Assembly (NCBI GenBank): GCA_029550965.1 | Contig: JAKPGJ010000003.1 | Coordinates: 1 to 64,000, forward strand | Length of the DNA stretch: 64,000 bases | Direction of reading: 5' to 3' | Source: Bacillota bacterium | Lineage (GTDB): Bacteria > Bacillota > Clostridia > Oscillospirales > CAG-382 | Shown here: positions 6,937 to 16,148 of the stretch, one piece after another | Numbering within the stretch: position 1 is the stretch's first letter | How the letters are laid out: the number at the start of each line of letters is the position of its first letter | Notes under the pieces: generated by a model | What the model saw: the letters and a program-made list of their open reading frames with translations, nothing else | The model's database searches: none | Told to the model about the DNA's origin: nothing | Translations under genes and position numbers: made by a program

Positions 6937-8505
6937 CTAAATTTCTATCTCGTCAATCAGGCTGGGAGAGCTGTTTTCCTCCTTGCCTGTTTTTTCCTGA
7001 ATCTGCACCTGTTTATCTTTGCCTGTAACGGTTTTAACAGCGCTTTCGATCGCCGCTTTCGCAGCGGGCTGCGTCAGGATATGCTTTCCGATCAGGTCGG
7101 TGTAAATCATAACGGCATCCCCTTTTTCGGTTATTCTTGCCATTCGGAGAAACGAGCAGACGTCGGGGTGATCCTTTAGTTCCTGCAGCAGCTCGGGCAA
7201 CGCCTTGAAGGGTTTCTCGCCTGCGTCCGAAGGAATGGGTTCGATTTTCGGCTTCTTTTCTTTCTCGACCGGCGGGTTCGGAATGGGCGCGACCGACGGT
7301 TTTCGAACGCTCGGCGCTTCGGGTTTGCCGGCGACGCCTTCGGCGACTTTTTTCTCAAGCTCGGCGATGCGCGCGAGCAGCGCTTTCGGGCTGTCGGAAA
7401 GGGAAAGATCGCACAGCTTGATGACGGTCAGCTCGAAAAAGGTCTTTTTGTTGACCGTAAACCGGCTGATGGTGTTGAGCGCGTCTTCCAAAACCGAACT
7501 GTAATAGAGCAGCGTCTCGGTCGTAAAGGCCTTTAACATCCCGCTTAACTGATCGGACGCCGTCGCGGAGAAGAAAAACTGCTCTTTTAAGTATTTCTCG
7601 CTCTCCGACGGAATGCTTTTCGCGATCAGCATATCGCGGACGAAAGCGATCAGGTCCGCCAGAAAGACGCTCAGGTCTTTGGAAGATTTATGAACATCCT
7701 GAACAATGCCTAAGGCTTCCGGAATATTCCTGTTAACAATCGCTGAGAAAAGGTATATAATCGTATCGTTGTTCGTAATGCCCAGCTGCGCCTGAACGTC
7801 CTCGAGCGTAATAACGCTGTCGCCGCGTCCGGCGGAGCAGGCGTCCAGCAGGCTCAAAGCGTCTCTTGCCGCGCCGTCGGCGAGCTTGGCGATCAGCTTC
7901 TCGGCTTCTTCGGTGATTCGAATGCCCTCCTGCTCGGCTACATAGTGCAGCCGTTTGGTCAGCATATCCGGTTCGATGCGCTTAAAATCAAAGCGCATGC
8001 AGCGCGACACAATTGTAGGCGGGAGCTGGTTCAGCTCGGTCGTTGCAAGGATGAACAGCACGTATTCCGGCGGTTCCTCCAGCGTTTTGAGCAGCGCGTT
8101 GAACGCGCTGTCCGAGAGCATGTGCACCTCGTCGATGATGTAAACGCGTTTTTTGAGTAAAGACGGGGGATATACGACCTCGTCGATCAGCTCGCGCACG
8201 TCGGCGACGCGGTTGTTGCTCGCCGCGTCGATTTCCAGCACATCGGTCGCGGACGCGTTGTCGATCGACTGGCAGCTGTAACATGCGTTGCAGGGGTTGC
8301 CGTTTACGGGGCGTTCGCAGTTGACCGCTTTCGCAAGAATCTTCGCGGAAGAGGTCTTGCCGGTTCCCCTTGAGCCGCAGAAAAGATAAGCGTGCGAGAC
8401 CTTGTTTTCCTCGCATTGCTTTTTCAGAATGGAGGTAATATGGTCCTGACCGACGATTTCGTCGAAGGTTTTCGGACGCCATTTTCGGTAAAGAGCCCTG
8501 TACAA
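6937..8505 (-). CDS. dnaX: DNA polymerase III subunit gamma/tau
   Basis: DnaX is the ATPase of the clamp loader, which places the sliding clamp at replication forks. The 522-residue protein has Walker A (GSRGTGKTSSAK, about residue 45), the zinc-binding Cys cluster (CERPVNGNPCNACYSCQ), Walker B (DEVHML) and the SRC motif (IVSRCMRFDF). A Pro/Lys-rich linker near 395-440 leads to a short tau-type C-terminal domain. The start codon is TTG, supported by AAAGGATG about 8 nt upstream. It heads the dnaX-ybaB(-recR) group and lies just downstream of the SRP RNA, a common clostridial arrangement. Confidence 0.96.
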   Translation of the reverse strand: MYRALYRKWRPKTFDEIVGQDHITSILKKQCEENKVSHAYLFCGSRGTGKTSSAKILAKAVNCERPVNGNPCNACYSCQSIDNASATDVLEIDAASNNRVADVRELIDEVVYPPSLLKKRVYIIDEVHMLSDSAFNALLKTLEEPPEYVLFILATTELNQLPPTIVSRCMRFDFKRIEPDMLTKRLHYVAEQEGIRITEEAEKLIAKLADGAARDALSLLDACSAGRGDSVITLEDVQAQLGITNNDTIIYLFSAIVNRNIPEALGIVQDVHKSSKDLSVFLADLIAFVRDMLIAKSIPSESEKYLKEQFFFSATASDQLSGMLKAFTTETLLYYSSVLEDALNTISRFTVNKKTFFELTVIKLCDLSLSDSPKALLARIAELEKKVAEGVAGKPEAPSVRKPSVAPIPNPPVEKEKKPKIEPIPSDAGEKPFKALPELLQELKDHPDVCSFLRMARITEKGDAVMIYTDLIGKHILTQPAAKAAIESAVKTVTGKDKQVQIQEKTGKEENSSPSLIDEIEI

Positions 8506-8600
8506 AGTCTCACATCCTTTCGCTCAAACTGACCGCAAACTGCTTTTGAATAATAAAAACCGCTTATAAGGCGGATTGACACATCTTTGTATAAAAAAAT

Positions 8601-8900
8601 GAGATACACAATATGGCCATACGGCCAGAATCGAACCGGTACCTCCACCCGTAAGCCTTGGCTCCGCCTCAAAGCAGGCGCCCCTGCGGCACATCCGCAA
8701 AAATGCTTAATGCTGCTTGGTTCCCCACCTGACATGGTTCGCAAAACGCGAATTGCGCAGGACCCGCTTCTCAACGGCGTTGCCAAAGCGCAGCGGCACA
8801 GGTACGGCCCTCAAAAGGCTACTCACCCCTGCTGTAGCGGATTGCAGGTACAGGGCACCGCTAACTCCCCGGCTAGTATGGCCATATTCCGTATCTCATT
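8601..8900 (-). ncRNA. ffs: Signal recognition particle RNA, large (Bacillus-type)
   Basis: The minus strand carries the SRP RNA hallmarks: the 5' domain (ACTAGCCGGGGAGTTAGCGG then TGCCCTGTACCTGCAATCCG) and the conserved helix 8 region (GTCAGGTGGGGAACCAAGCA followed by GCATTAAGC). The ends close a long stem (gagatac..atggccatac with gtatggccat..gtatctc), followed by TTTTTTT, which ends transcription. At ~300 nt it is the long form with an Alu domain. It binds Ffh and targets membrane and secreted proteins. It lies directly upstream of dnaX. ORFs in the track over this region are artefacts. Confidence 0.95.
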
Positions 8901-8908
8901 CTCAAAAA

Positions 8909-8937
8909 ATTATAGCACGCCAGAACCTGATTTTCAA
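8909..8937 (-). promoter_or_regulatory. Promoter of the SRP RNA gene
   Basis: The minus strand has TTGAAA, a 17-bp spacer and a perfect TATAAT (8914-8909). The start falls about 8 nt further on, at the 5' end of the RNA stem. Confidence 0.85.
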
Positions 8938-8974
8938 TAGTTAATTTTGCAAATTGAAAATTTCATTCCTTTCA

Positions 8975-9003
8975 TTGACAATAACTTTTAAAACATGTAT
9001 AAT
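8975..9003 (+). promoter_or_regulatory. Consensus sigma-A promoter for the 9-kb operon
   Basis: TTGACA at 8975-8980 and TATAAT at 8998-9003 are separated by exactly 17 bp, a full consensus match. It lies 49 bp before the membrane-protein gene at 9052 and probably drives hprK and the glucokinase too. Confidence 0.9.
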
Positions 9004-9051
9004 CATTTAGAATAGAATCCTACTATTTATCAAGGAAAGGGAAGGTAGAGT

Positions 9052-9588
9052 ATGCGTAAAAAAGAAACGGCAGGCAACCAGACAGAAGAGAGAAACTACG
9101 GCGGATCTTCGATATTTTATGCTGTCCTTCTTTTGATTGACGTGGCGCTGATCGTTTACAATCTAATCTTTATGCAGACGTTCAAAGAAATAGGACAGGT
9201 CTATTATCCCGTCGCGAGCAACGCGTCGTTTATCGAAAAGTTCGCCGACCGGTATTTCTCGTTTTTTGCTCAGTTCCTCGGATACTATCCTTCCACAAAA
9301 GTGCTGGCAGTAGCCATCCCGCTTGCGTTTTTATTTTTCGTCTGGTTTATAGATGATTATTCAAAATACTTAAAGCAGAAAGCAAGAAAAAAAGCAGCTT
9401 TGAATCTTGAAATGGCCGCGCTGCTGTCAAAGCAGGGCATGACCGCGGACGAACAGAACGATCCGGCAGCCGCGGTGCAATCAGAAGCAGCCGCTGCGGC
9501 TGACGAAGCGGCAAAAACCGAGCATGACGAGAATGCGGACAAGCCGCCTGCCGACTCGGAGAAACAAGACACGGAAAGTTCAAATTAA
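9052..9588 (+). CDS. Membrane protein of unknown function with acidic Ala-rich tail
   Basis: The 178-residue product has a polar N-terminus and a membrane helix at about 22-42 (FYAVLLLIDVALIVYNLIF). An outside loop of about 40 residues follows, then a second helix at about 84-103 (VLAVAIPLAFLFFVWFI). The cytoplasmic tail is basic (KYLKQKARKKAAL), then Ala/Glu/Asp-rich and disordered. It is the first gene behind a consensus promoter and lies 52 bp before hprK. No family is recognised. Position suggests co-expression with hprK, not a shared function. Confidence 0.7.
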   Translation: MRKKETAGNQTEERNYGGSSIFYAVLLLIDVALIVYNLIFMQTFKEIGQVYYPVASNASFIEKFADRYFSFFAQFLGYYPSTKVLAVAIPLAFLFFVWFIDDYSKYLKQKARKKAALNLEMAALLSKQGMTADEQNDPAAAVQSEAAAAADEAAKTEHDENADKPPADSEKQDTESSN

Positions 9589-9640
9589 GTTCGAATATTC
9601 ACGATATAATCATACCGGAAAGCAAAGGAAGCGTACGAAA

Positions 9641-10585
9641 ATGACAAGTTCCCAGTATAAGGTAAAGCTGACCAAGCTCGCGAAAGACTTTAATTTTGAA
9701 GAAGTATTCATTCCCGAAGGAATCGAGCAGATGTATGTCCGCCGCTCGGACATGAGCCGTCCGGGGCTTCCGCTTACCGGCTTTTTTACGAATTTCGAGC
9801 GGGAGCGGATTCAGCTTTTTGGAAACATGGAGCACGCGTACCTTGCTTCGCTGACGCCGGAGCAGCGGTACGCTTCGCTGGACAAGTTTTTCCAGCATCA
9901 GGTCGTATGCGTGCTGGTTACCAGCGGGCTTGAGATTTTTCCGGAAATGATTGAGCTTGCAAAAAGGTATAACACCCCACTTTACAGAACCGCTTCCGAA
10001 ACTTCTGCCATCATGGCCAATTTGATTGCCAGCCTGAACGTTGCGCTCGCGGAGCGCGTGACGCGCCACGGCGTTCTTGTGGAGGTGTACGGCGAGGGCG
10101 TATTGATGCTCGGCGACAGCGGAATCGGAAAAAGCGAAACCGCGATCGAGCTTGTCAAGCGCGGCCACCGGTTAATCGCGGACGACGCGGTCGAGATCAA
10201 GCGCGTCTCCTCCAAAACGCTTGTCGGCTCTGCGCCCGAGGTGATTCGGCATTATATCGAGTTGAGAGGCATCGGCATCGTCGATGTCAGAAGGATTTTC
10301 GGTATGGGCTCCGTAAAGGAAACCGAGAAGATTGACCTGGTCGTCAACTTTGAGGTTTGGGAGCAGGGAAAAATTTACGAGCGGTTCGGGCTTGAGACCG
10401 AGTACACCGAGATCCTCGGCATCAAGATTCCTTCCATCACCATTCCGGTTAAACCGGGCAGAAACCTTGCGGTGATCATCGAGATTGCGGCGATGAACAA
10501 CAGACAGAAAAAGATGGGCTACAACACCGCGGTGGAGTTTAATAAGAAATTAATGAGCCATCTGGAAGGCAGCGACGAAGACTGA
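9641..10585 (+). CDS. hprK: HPr kinase/phosphorylase
   Basis: HprK phosphorylates Ser46 of HPr and so controls carbon catabolite repression in Firmicutes. I take the ATG at 9641 (MTSSQYKVKLTKLAKDF), with AGGAAG upstream. The track start is 39 codons too early and overlaps the previous gene. The 314-residue protein has the N-terminal domain to about 130, then the P-loop GDSGIGKSETAIEL and the HprK signature ELRGIGIVDVRRIFG. Length and motifs are normal. It is followed after 33 bp by the glucokinase gene, which makes sense for sugar metabolism. Confidence 0.95.
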   Translation: MTSSQYKVKLTKLAKDFNFEEVFIPEGIEQMYVRRSDMSRPGLPLTGFFTNFERERIQLFGNMEHAYLASLTPEQRYASLDKFFQHQVVCVLVTSGLEIFPEMIELAKRYNTPLYRTASETSAIMANLIASLNVALAERVTRHGVLVEVYGEGVLMLGDSGIGKSETAIELVKRGHRLIADDAVEIKRVSSKTLVGSAPEVIRHYIELRGIGIVDVRRIFGMGSVKETEKIDLVVNFEVWEQGKIYERFGLETEYTEILGIKIPSITIPVKPGRNLAVIIEIAAMNNRQKKMGYNTAVEFNKKLMSHLEGSDED

Positions 10586-10618
10586 CCATTCAAACAGCTT
10601 TTTAGGAGCGATAGAAAA

Positions 10619-11569
10619 ATGTACTATCTTGGAATAGACTTGGGCGGAACATCCATAAAAGCAGGCGTCTGCAATGAAAAGGGCGAGATTCTCTACAAAG
10701 AGAGCTGCCCGACTGTCACAACCGAAGGCGGCGACAGGATTCTTACGGATATGGCTGCGCTTTGCGGGCGCGTTATCGCGAAGTGCGGACTTAAGACGGA
10801 TGATATAGAATATGCCGGGGTTGCTTCTCCCGGAACGGCGGATTCGGAACGGGGCGTCATTGTGTACGCCTGCACGCTTCCGTTTCTCTATTACCCGATC
10901 GCGGAGAAGCTGAGCGGCCTGACCGGCATAAAAAAGATATACGTCGAAAACGACGCGAACGCCGCCGCGAAGGGCGAAGCGGCCGTCGGCGCGGCAAAGG
11001 GTTACGCCGACTCGGTCATGATTACGCTCGGAACCGGCGTAGGCGGCGGAATTATCATAGACAACAAGGTCTATTCCGGATTCAACTTCGCGGGCGCGGA
11101 ACTGGGACATATGGTCATTGTCCACAACGGCAAGCAGTGCACCTGCGGCAGAAAGGGCTGCTGGGAGGCGTACGCTTCCGCGACCGCGCTGGTCGAACAG
11201 ACCAAAGAGAAAATGCTGGCCGAGAAGGATTCGGTCATGTGGCAGCTCTGCGGTGGCGACATCGAGAACGCCGGCGGCAGAACCGCTTTTGACGCCATGC
11301 GGCTCGGCGACAGAGCGGGCAAAGAGGTGGTGGACGCGTATATCGGCTATCTTGCCTGCGGCGTCGTCAACATCATCAACATCTTCCAGCCGGAAGTATT
11401 AAGCATCGGCGGCGGCGTAAGCAACGAGAAAGATTACCTTACAAAGCCGCTCATTGAAATCGTTAAGAAAGAGCAATATTCACGCAACAGCCCCAAGCAG
11501 ACTATAATAAAAATAGCGCAGCTTGGTAACGACGCCGGCATTATCGGCGCCGCAATGCTGGGGTTGTAG
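10619..11569 (+). CDS. glcK: ROK family glucokinase
   Basis: The protein should phosphorylate glucose with ATP in the cytoplasm. It has 316 residues with the N-terminal ATP phosphate loop (LGIDLGGTSIKAGV), VENDANAAAKGEA, the GTGVGGGI loop and the catalytic/zinc region ELGHMVIVHNG plus CTCGRKGCWEAYAS, the ROK signature with its Cys cluster. There is no DNA-binding domain, so it is a kinase and not a ROK repressor. TTAGGAGCG precedes the ATG. The exact sugar could also be another hexose. Confidence 0.9.
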   Translation: MYYLGIDLGGTSIKAGVCNEKGEILYKESCPTVTTEGGDRILTDMAALCGRVIAKCGLKTDDIEYAGVASPGTADSERGVIVYACTLPFLYYPIAEKLSGLTGIKKIYVENDANAAAKGEAAVGAAKGYADSVMITLGTGVGGGIIIDNKVYSGFNFAGAELGHMVIVHNGKQCTCGRKGCWEAYASATALVEQTKEKMLAEKDSVMWQLCGGDIENAGGRTAFDAMRLGDRAGKEVVDAYIGYLACGVVNIINIFQPEVLSIGGGVSNEKDYLTKPLIEIVKKEQYSRNSPKQTIIKIAQLGNDAGIIGAAMLGL

Positions 11570-11604
11570 TCTGGCGTGAAAGTTTATCACAGAAAGGCAG
11601 GAAA

Positions 11605-11640
11605 GCCCGTGTTTGTCTTAAAGCAGACAAAGCATCGGGC
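11605..11640 (+). promoter_or_regulatory. Leader hairpin just before the lon start codon
   Basis: gcccg..tttgtct-taaagc-agacaaa..cgggc forms a two-part stem ending 6 nt before the lon ATG. The only good ribosome site (aaaggcaggaaag) lies on the far side of the stem, about 40 nt upstream. Folding would bring the two together, so the hairpin may set or control lon translation. Confidence 0.45.
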
Positions 11641-11646
11641 GTTCGT

Positions 11647-14058
11647 ATGATCCCCGAAAAAACTGAAAACGCAGTATTTACATACAATACGATCGCATTA
11701 AGGGGCGTAGTCATATTCCCCCGCATCACAACCAGCTTCGAGATTGGAAGAAAGTCTTCCATCAAAGCGTTCAAGGACGCGCTCGAAAAGGATGAGCCTA
11801 TCTTTTTGGTCGCTCAGAAGGATATGGCGGTTGTCGATCCGCAGAACAACGACCTGGTGAAGGTCGGCGTAATCGCGGAGATTAAGCACGCGCTCAGGCT
11901 CCCGAACGGCAACTACCAGCTGATGATCGAGGGAAGCAAACGCGCGGAGCGTTACAACTCTTATTATGAAAACGACATGCTCAAGAGCGACATCGCCATC
12001 CACGAGGAAGCCGCGGATGATTCTCCCCTGGCAAGGCAGAAAGAAGAAATCGCCATTCGGGAGACGCTCATCATCTTTGACGAGTATTTAAAATACGTCG
12101 CAAAACCCTCGCAGGAGATCATCAACGAGGTAAAACAGATCAAATCCGCTTCCTATCTGGCGGACTTTCTCGCTTCGTCCTTTTTAATTAATTTCGAGGA
12201 CAGACTGACCATTATCGAGGAGTTCGATCCGATTAAGCGGCTCGAGAAGCTGTGCAAGGTATTCGAGAAGGACATCCAGCTGATGCAGCTGGAGGGCAGC
12301 ATCCAAAGCAAAGTCCGGTACAGACTTCAGAAGAGCCAGCGCGAAATGTACCTGCGCGAGCAGCTCCGCGCCATTCAGAACGAGCTTGGCATCGGCGAGA
12401 ACGATGAAAACGAAGACGTCGATGAATATACCCGCATGATTCAGGAAGCGAAGATACCGGACTCGGTCAAGGAAAAGCTGCAGGAGGAAGCCAACAAGCT
12501 CGCGAAGATGCCTTTCGGCACGCCGGAAGCGACCGTTATCCGCAACTATATCGAAACCTGTCTGGAGCTTCCTTGGAATAAGAAATCTAAAGACCGAATG
12601 GACATCAAGCTCGCCGAGAAGTATCTCAACGAGGATCACGACGGGCTGACGAAAGTTAAAGAGAGAATTCTTGAGTTCATGTCGGTAAAACAGTTAAAAC
12701 CCGACCTGAGCGGTCAAATTCTCTGCCTTGTCGGCCCTCCCGGCGTCGGCAAGACGTCGATCGCGCGCTCGATCGCGCGGGCGACCAACCGGAAGTATGT
12801 CCGCATATCGTTGGGCGGCATCAAGGACGAGGCGGAAATCAGGGGCCACCGGCGCACCTATATCGGTTCCATGCCCGGCAGAATCACCAACGCGCTGAAG
12901 ATAGCCGGCACCTCCAACCCGGTTATTCTGCTTGACGAGATCGACAAGCTGACCAGCAACGCGCTGGGCGACCCGACCAGCGCTCTGCTTGAGGTGTTGG
13001 ATACCGAACAGAACAAAGCCTTTAGAGACAATTTTATCGAGATACCGATAGACCTTTCGGAGTGCCTTTTCATCGCGACCGCGAACACGACCGAGACCAT
13101 TCCCGCGCCGCTGCTCGACAGAATGGAAGTCATTTATATGAGCAGCTACTCGGATTCTGAAAAGCTCTCGATCGCGAAGAATCACTTAATTCCGAAGCAG
13201 ATCAAGCTCAACGGCCTTACCAAGCGCATGATTAAGTTTACCGACGACGCCATCCGGGAGATTATCACCAGCTATACCAAGGAAAACGGCGTCAGAGGGC
13301 TGGAGCGCGAAATCGCGTCGCTCTGCCGCAAGACGGCGAAAAAGATTGTCAACGGCGAGTGCAAGAGCCTTGAGATCGACGCGAAAAAGGTGCGCGAGCT
13401 GTTGGGCGTCGAGAAGTTCCTGCCCGACAAGATATACAGCCAGGACGAGGTCGGCATCGTCAACGGCCTTGCGTGGACTTCCTTGGGCGGAGAAATGCTC
13501 CGTATCGAGGTTTTGTCCATGAAGGGCAACGGCAAGCTCGAGCTGACCGGGCATCTCGGCGACGTCATGAAGGAAAGCGCGAAGGCGGCCATCAGCTACA
13601 TACGCAAGCACGCCAAGGAACTGGGCATCGACGAGGAGTTCCACTCCAAGGTCGATTTGCATATCCACGTTCCGGAGGGCGCGATTCCGAAGGACGGCCC
13701 GAGCGCCGGCATTACCATCGCGACCGCGATTGTCTCCGAGCTTTCGGGCAGAACCGTCAAGCAGAGCGTCGCGATGACCGGAGAGATTACGCTCACCGGC
13801 AGGGTGCTGGCGATCGGCGGTTTGAAGGAAAAATGCATGGCGGCCTACAAGGCCGGTGTCAAGACGGTTATTATTCCGTATGACAACCGGAACGATATAG
13901 AAGAATTTGACGAGGAGATTAAGAACGGACTGACGTTCGTACCCGTCAAGAACGTCTCCGAAGTCTTCGAAATCGCTCTGAACAAAGATAATAACAGTAA
14001 GGATACGCAAGATGAGAATGAATGTGGGCGGATTGAACCTGCACAATGTGGAGCTTAG
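11647..14058 (+). CDS. lon: ATP-dependent protease Lon
   Basis: Lon unfolds and degrades damaged and regulatory proteins in the cytoplasm. The 803-residue protein has the N-terminal substrate-binding domain (to about 205), a coiled-coil stretch (QKSQREMYLREQLRAIQNEL) and the AAA+ module with Walker A (GPPGVGKTS, about 356) and Walker B (VILLDEID). The C-terminal protease has the Ser of KDGPSAG and the Lys of GLKEKCMAAYKAG that form the catalytic dyad. Length is standard for LonA. The 3' end overlaps engB by 47 bp, which suggests translational coupling. Confidence 0.97.
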   Translation: MIPEKTENAVFTYNTIALRGVVIFPRITTSFEIGRKSSIKAFKDALEKDEPIFLVAQKDMAVVDPQNNDLVKVGVIAEIKHALRLPNGNYQLMIEGSKRAERYNSYYENDMLKSDIAIHEEAADDSPLARQKEEIAIRETLIIFDEYLKYVAKPSQEIINEVKQIKSASYLADFLASSFLINFEDRLTIIEEFDPIKRLEKLCKVFEKDIQLMQLEGSIQSKVRYRLQKSQREMYLREQLRAIQNELGIGENDENEDVDEYTRMIQEAKIPDSVKEKLQEEANKLAKMPFGTPEATVIRNYIETCLELPWNKKSKDRMDIKLAEKYLNEDHDGLTKVKERILEFMSVKQLKPDLSGQILCLVGPPGVGKTSIARSIARATNRKYVRISLGGIKDEAEIRGHRRTYIGSMPGRITNALKIAGTSNPVILLDEIDKLTSNALGDPTSALLEVLDTEQNKAFRDNFIEIPIDLSECLFIATANTTETIPAPLLDRMEVIYMSSYSDSEKLSIAKNHLIPKQIKLNGLTKRMIKFTDDAIREIITSYTKENGVRGLEREIASLCRKTAKKIVNGECKSLEIDAKKVRELLGVEKFLPDKIYSQDEVGIVNGLAWTSLGGEMLRIEVLSMKGNGKLELTGHLGDVMKESAKAAISYIRKHAKELGIDEEFHSKVDLHIHVPEGAIPKDGPSAGITIATAIVSELSGRTVKQSVAMTGEITLTGRVLAIGGLKEKCMAAYKAGVKTVIIPYDNRNDIEEFDEEIKNGLTFVPVKNVSEVFEIALNKDNNSKDTQDENECGRIEPAQCGA

Positions 14059-14620
14059 AAGGTCCGCGGGCGCGCCCCAACAGCTCGTGAAAAGCGGGCT
14101 TCCGCAGGTGGCGTTTGCCGGAAGGTCCAATGTCGGCAAAAGCTCGCTTATCAATTCGCTTTTGGGCAGAAAGAAGCTGGCGAGGGTCAGCTCGGAGCCC
14201 GGCAAAACCATAACCGTAAACTATTACGAGGTCGACGGGAAGATATATCTTGTCGACCTCCCGGGATACGGGTTTGCGAACCGCGGAAAAGAAGAAACGA
14301 AAAAGTGGTCCGCATTGACGCAGAATTATTTTGAGGAAAACGACGCGTTAAAACTCGTACTTCAGCTTGTGGACATCAAGGTCGGATTTACGGAAGACGA
14401 CCGGATGATGCTCGAATATTTGAATTACTACAAGGTCCCCTACGTTGTTGTCGCCACCAAATGCGACAGGCTTAACAAAACGCAGCTTACGGAAAGCGCG
14501 CGCAGGATCGCGGAGGACCCGCTTTTGCGTCCGGGTACGGGAATTATTCTGTATTCCTCCGTCAAAAGCATCGGGCGTGACGAATTATGGGGAATGATAT
14601 TAAAAACCATCAAAGGCTGA
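14012..14620 (+). CDS. engB: Ribosome biogenesis GTPase EngB (YsxC/YihA)
   Basis: EngB is an essential GTPase for assembly of the 50S subunit. The 202-residue protein shows G1 (GRSNVGKSSLINSLL), switch I (GKTITVNYYEV), G3 (DLPGYGFA) and G4 (TKCDRL). It starts inside the end of lon, with AAGGAT 7 nt before the ATG. The lon-engB order is conserved in many Firmicutes. Confidence 0.96.
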   Translation: MRMNVGGLNLHNVELRRSAGAPQQLVKSGLPQVAFAGRSNVGKSSLINSLLGRKKLARVSSEPGKTITVNYYEVDGKIYLVDLPGYGFANRGKEETKKWSALTQNYFEENDALKLVLQLVDIKVGFTEDDRMMLEYLNYYKVPYVVVATKCDRLNKTQLTESARRIAEDPLLRPGTGIILYSSVKSIGRDELWGMILKTIKG

Positions 14621-14668
14621 CGCAAGGCCGTCAGGCGTTGAAAAATCTACGACTTTTTGGAGCCAAGT

Positions 14669-15976
14669 ATGCTGCACGACAATATAACAATCGGAAACAA
14701 CGGACATTTATATTTTGCGGGAATGGATACGGTAGAGCTGGCGAAAAAGTACGGCACGCCGCTGTATCTGGTCGACGAGAACAAAATAAGGGAAAACTGC
14801 CGGATTTATATCGAATGCGTCAAAAAATACTTCGGCGAAAAGAGCATTCCGCTTTTCGCGAGCAAATCGCTCTGCTACCTTGACCTGTACCGCATCCTGA
14901 AGGAAGAAGGTACGGGCGTCGACGTCGTTTCGGGCGGCGAGTTATATACCGCTCTGAAGGCGGGCTTCCCGGCCGAGCGGATGTTCTTCCACGGAAACAA
15001 CAAAACAGACGAGGAAATAGAATACGGAATCAAGAGCGGCGTCGGCTACTTCGTCGTGGACAACAAAGAGGAGCTGGACACGGTTTCCGAAACCGCGTCG
15101 AAGTACGGCGTAACGCAGAAGATACTTTTGCGCCTGTCTCCCGGCATCGACCCGCATACCCATAAAGCCGTCGTGACCGGTTCGGTCGACTCCAAGTTCG
15201 GAACCGCGATTGAGACCGGGCAGGCGATGGAACTGACCAAATACGCGCTCAAAAAGCCGAACGTTTATTTGGTCGGCTTCCACTGCCATATCGGTTCGCA
15301 GATATTCGAGCACACGCCGTTCTCGGACGCGGCAAAGATTATGCTTCAGTTTATCGCCGACGTTCGGGCGGAAACCGGCGTTTTGGCGGATATGCTCAAT
15401 TTGGGCGGCGGCATCGGCGTGCGCTACGTCGAGGAGCATCCGGAGGTAGATATAGACCTCATCTTTAGAAGCATTAAAAATGAAGTGGACAATTTCTGCC
15501 GCAAGAAGGGTTTCGAGTCCCCGACCATCCTGTTTGAGATGGGAAGGTATATTTCCGCGAACGCGGGCATGACGCTGTATACGGTCGGCTCCTTCAAGAG
15601 CATAACGGGATATAAGAATTACGTTTCGATCGACGGCGGCATGACGGACAATCCGAGATACGCTTTGTACCAGTCGCCATATACGGTGGTCGTGGCGAAC
15701 CGCGCGAACGAGGAGAAGTCGGTCGTCGCGACGATTGCCGGCCGCTGCTGCGAGAGCGGCGATTTGATACAGGAGGACGTCGCGATTCAGCCCTGCAAAA
15801 AAGGCGATATTTTGGCGGTGCTGGTCACCGGCGCGTATAATTACGCGATGGCGTCGCACTACAACAGGCTGCCGAAACCCGCTATGGTCAGCATCCGGGA
15901 CAAAGCGGACAGACTTGTCGTCAGGCGCGAGACCTACGAGGATTTGTTAAGAAACGAAATCCTCATCGAATCGTAG
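14669..15976 (+). CDS. lysA: Diaminopimelate decarboxylase
   Basis: LysA is a PLP enzyme that makes L-lysine from meso-diaminopimelate. I use the ATG at 14669 (MLHDNITIGNNGHLYF), with TTTTGGAG 8 nt upstream; the track's start is a TTG inside that site. The 435-residue protein has the alanine-racemase-like barrel with the PLP lysine in FASKSLCYLD, the Gly-rich phosphate loop LGGGIGVRY and the C-terminal CESGD and GAYNYAMASHYN motifs that bind substrate at the dimer interface. It is followed by a terminator. Confidence 0.95.
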   Translation: MLHDNITIGNNGHLYFAGMDTVELAKKYGTPLYLVDENKIRENCRIYIECVKKYFGEKSIPLFASKSLCYLDLYRILKEEGTGVDVVSGGELYTALKAGFPAERMFFHGNNKTDEEIEYGIKSGVGYFVVDNKEELDTVSETASKYGVTQKILLRLSPGIDPHTHKAVVTGSVDSKFGTAIETGQAMELTKYALKKPNVYLVGFHCHIGSQIFEHTPFSDAAKIMLQFIADVRAETGVLADMLNLGGGIGVRYVEEHPEVDIDLIFRSIKNEVDNFCRKKGFESPTILFEMGRYISANAGMTLYTVGSFKSITGYKNYVSIDGGMTDNPRYALYQSPYTVVVANRANEEKSVVATIAGRCCESGDLIQEDVAIQPCKKGDILAVLVTGAYNYAMASHYNRLPKPAMVSIRDKADRLVVRRETYEDLLRNEILIES

Positions 15977-16010
15977 CATAAGCGCAGTTTCGTCATAGGA
16001 TAACAAAACA

Positions 16011-16035
16011 ACGGGCGGAAAAACCGCCCGTTTTA
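16011..16035 (+). terminator. Rho-independent terminator after lysA
   Basis: acgggcgg-aaaaa-ccgcccgt followed by TTTT, 35 nt past the lysA stop. Confidence 0.85.
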
Positions 16036-16078
16036 TGTTTTATTAAGTTGAAGTTTGAATTCCTCCGAATCTCTAAAT

Positions 16079-16148
16079 TCTTACCTCTTATCTCTTACTT
16101 CTTACCTCTTATCTCTTACTTCTTACTTCTTATCTCTTATCTCTTACC
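16079..16148. repeat. Ten tandem TCTTAYY heptamers
   Basis: The sequence splits cleanly into ten 7-bp units: tcttacc, tcttatc, tcttact (this trio twice), then tcttact, tcttatc, tcttatc, tcttacc. At 21-bp scale it reads as three near-identical copies. It runs over the stop codon of the minus-strand pseudouridine synthase gene and into the space before the lysA terminator. This resembles the short tandemly repeated heptanucleotides known from other bacteria; here the unit is GRTAAGA on the minus strand. Confidence 0.85.

Noticed and set aside
8587-8940. Plus- and minus-strand ORFs over the SRP RNA
   Set aside because: The region is fully explained by the SRP RNA, its terminator and its promoter.
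13186-14211. 341-codon minus ORF opposite lon/engB
   Set aside because: Shadow of two certain essential genes on the other strand.
14942-15859. 305-codon minus ORF opposite lysA
   Set aside because: Mirror frame of lysA with no recognisable motif.
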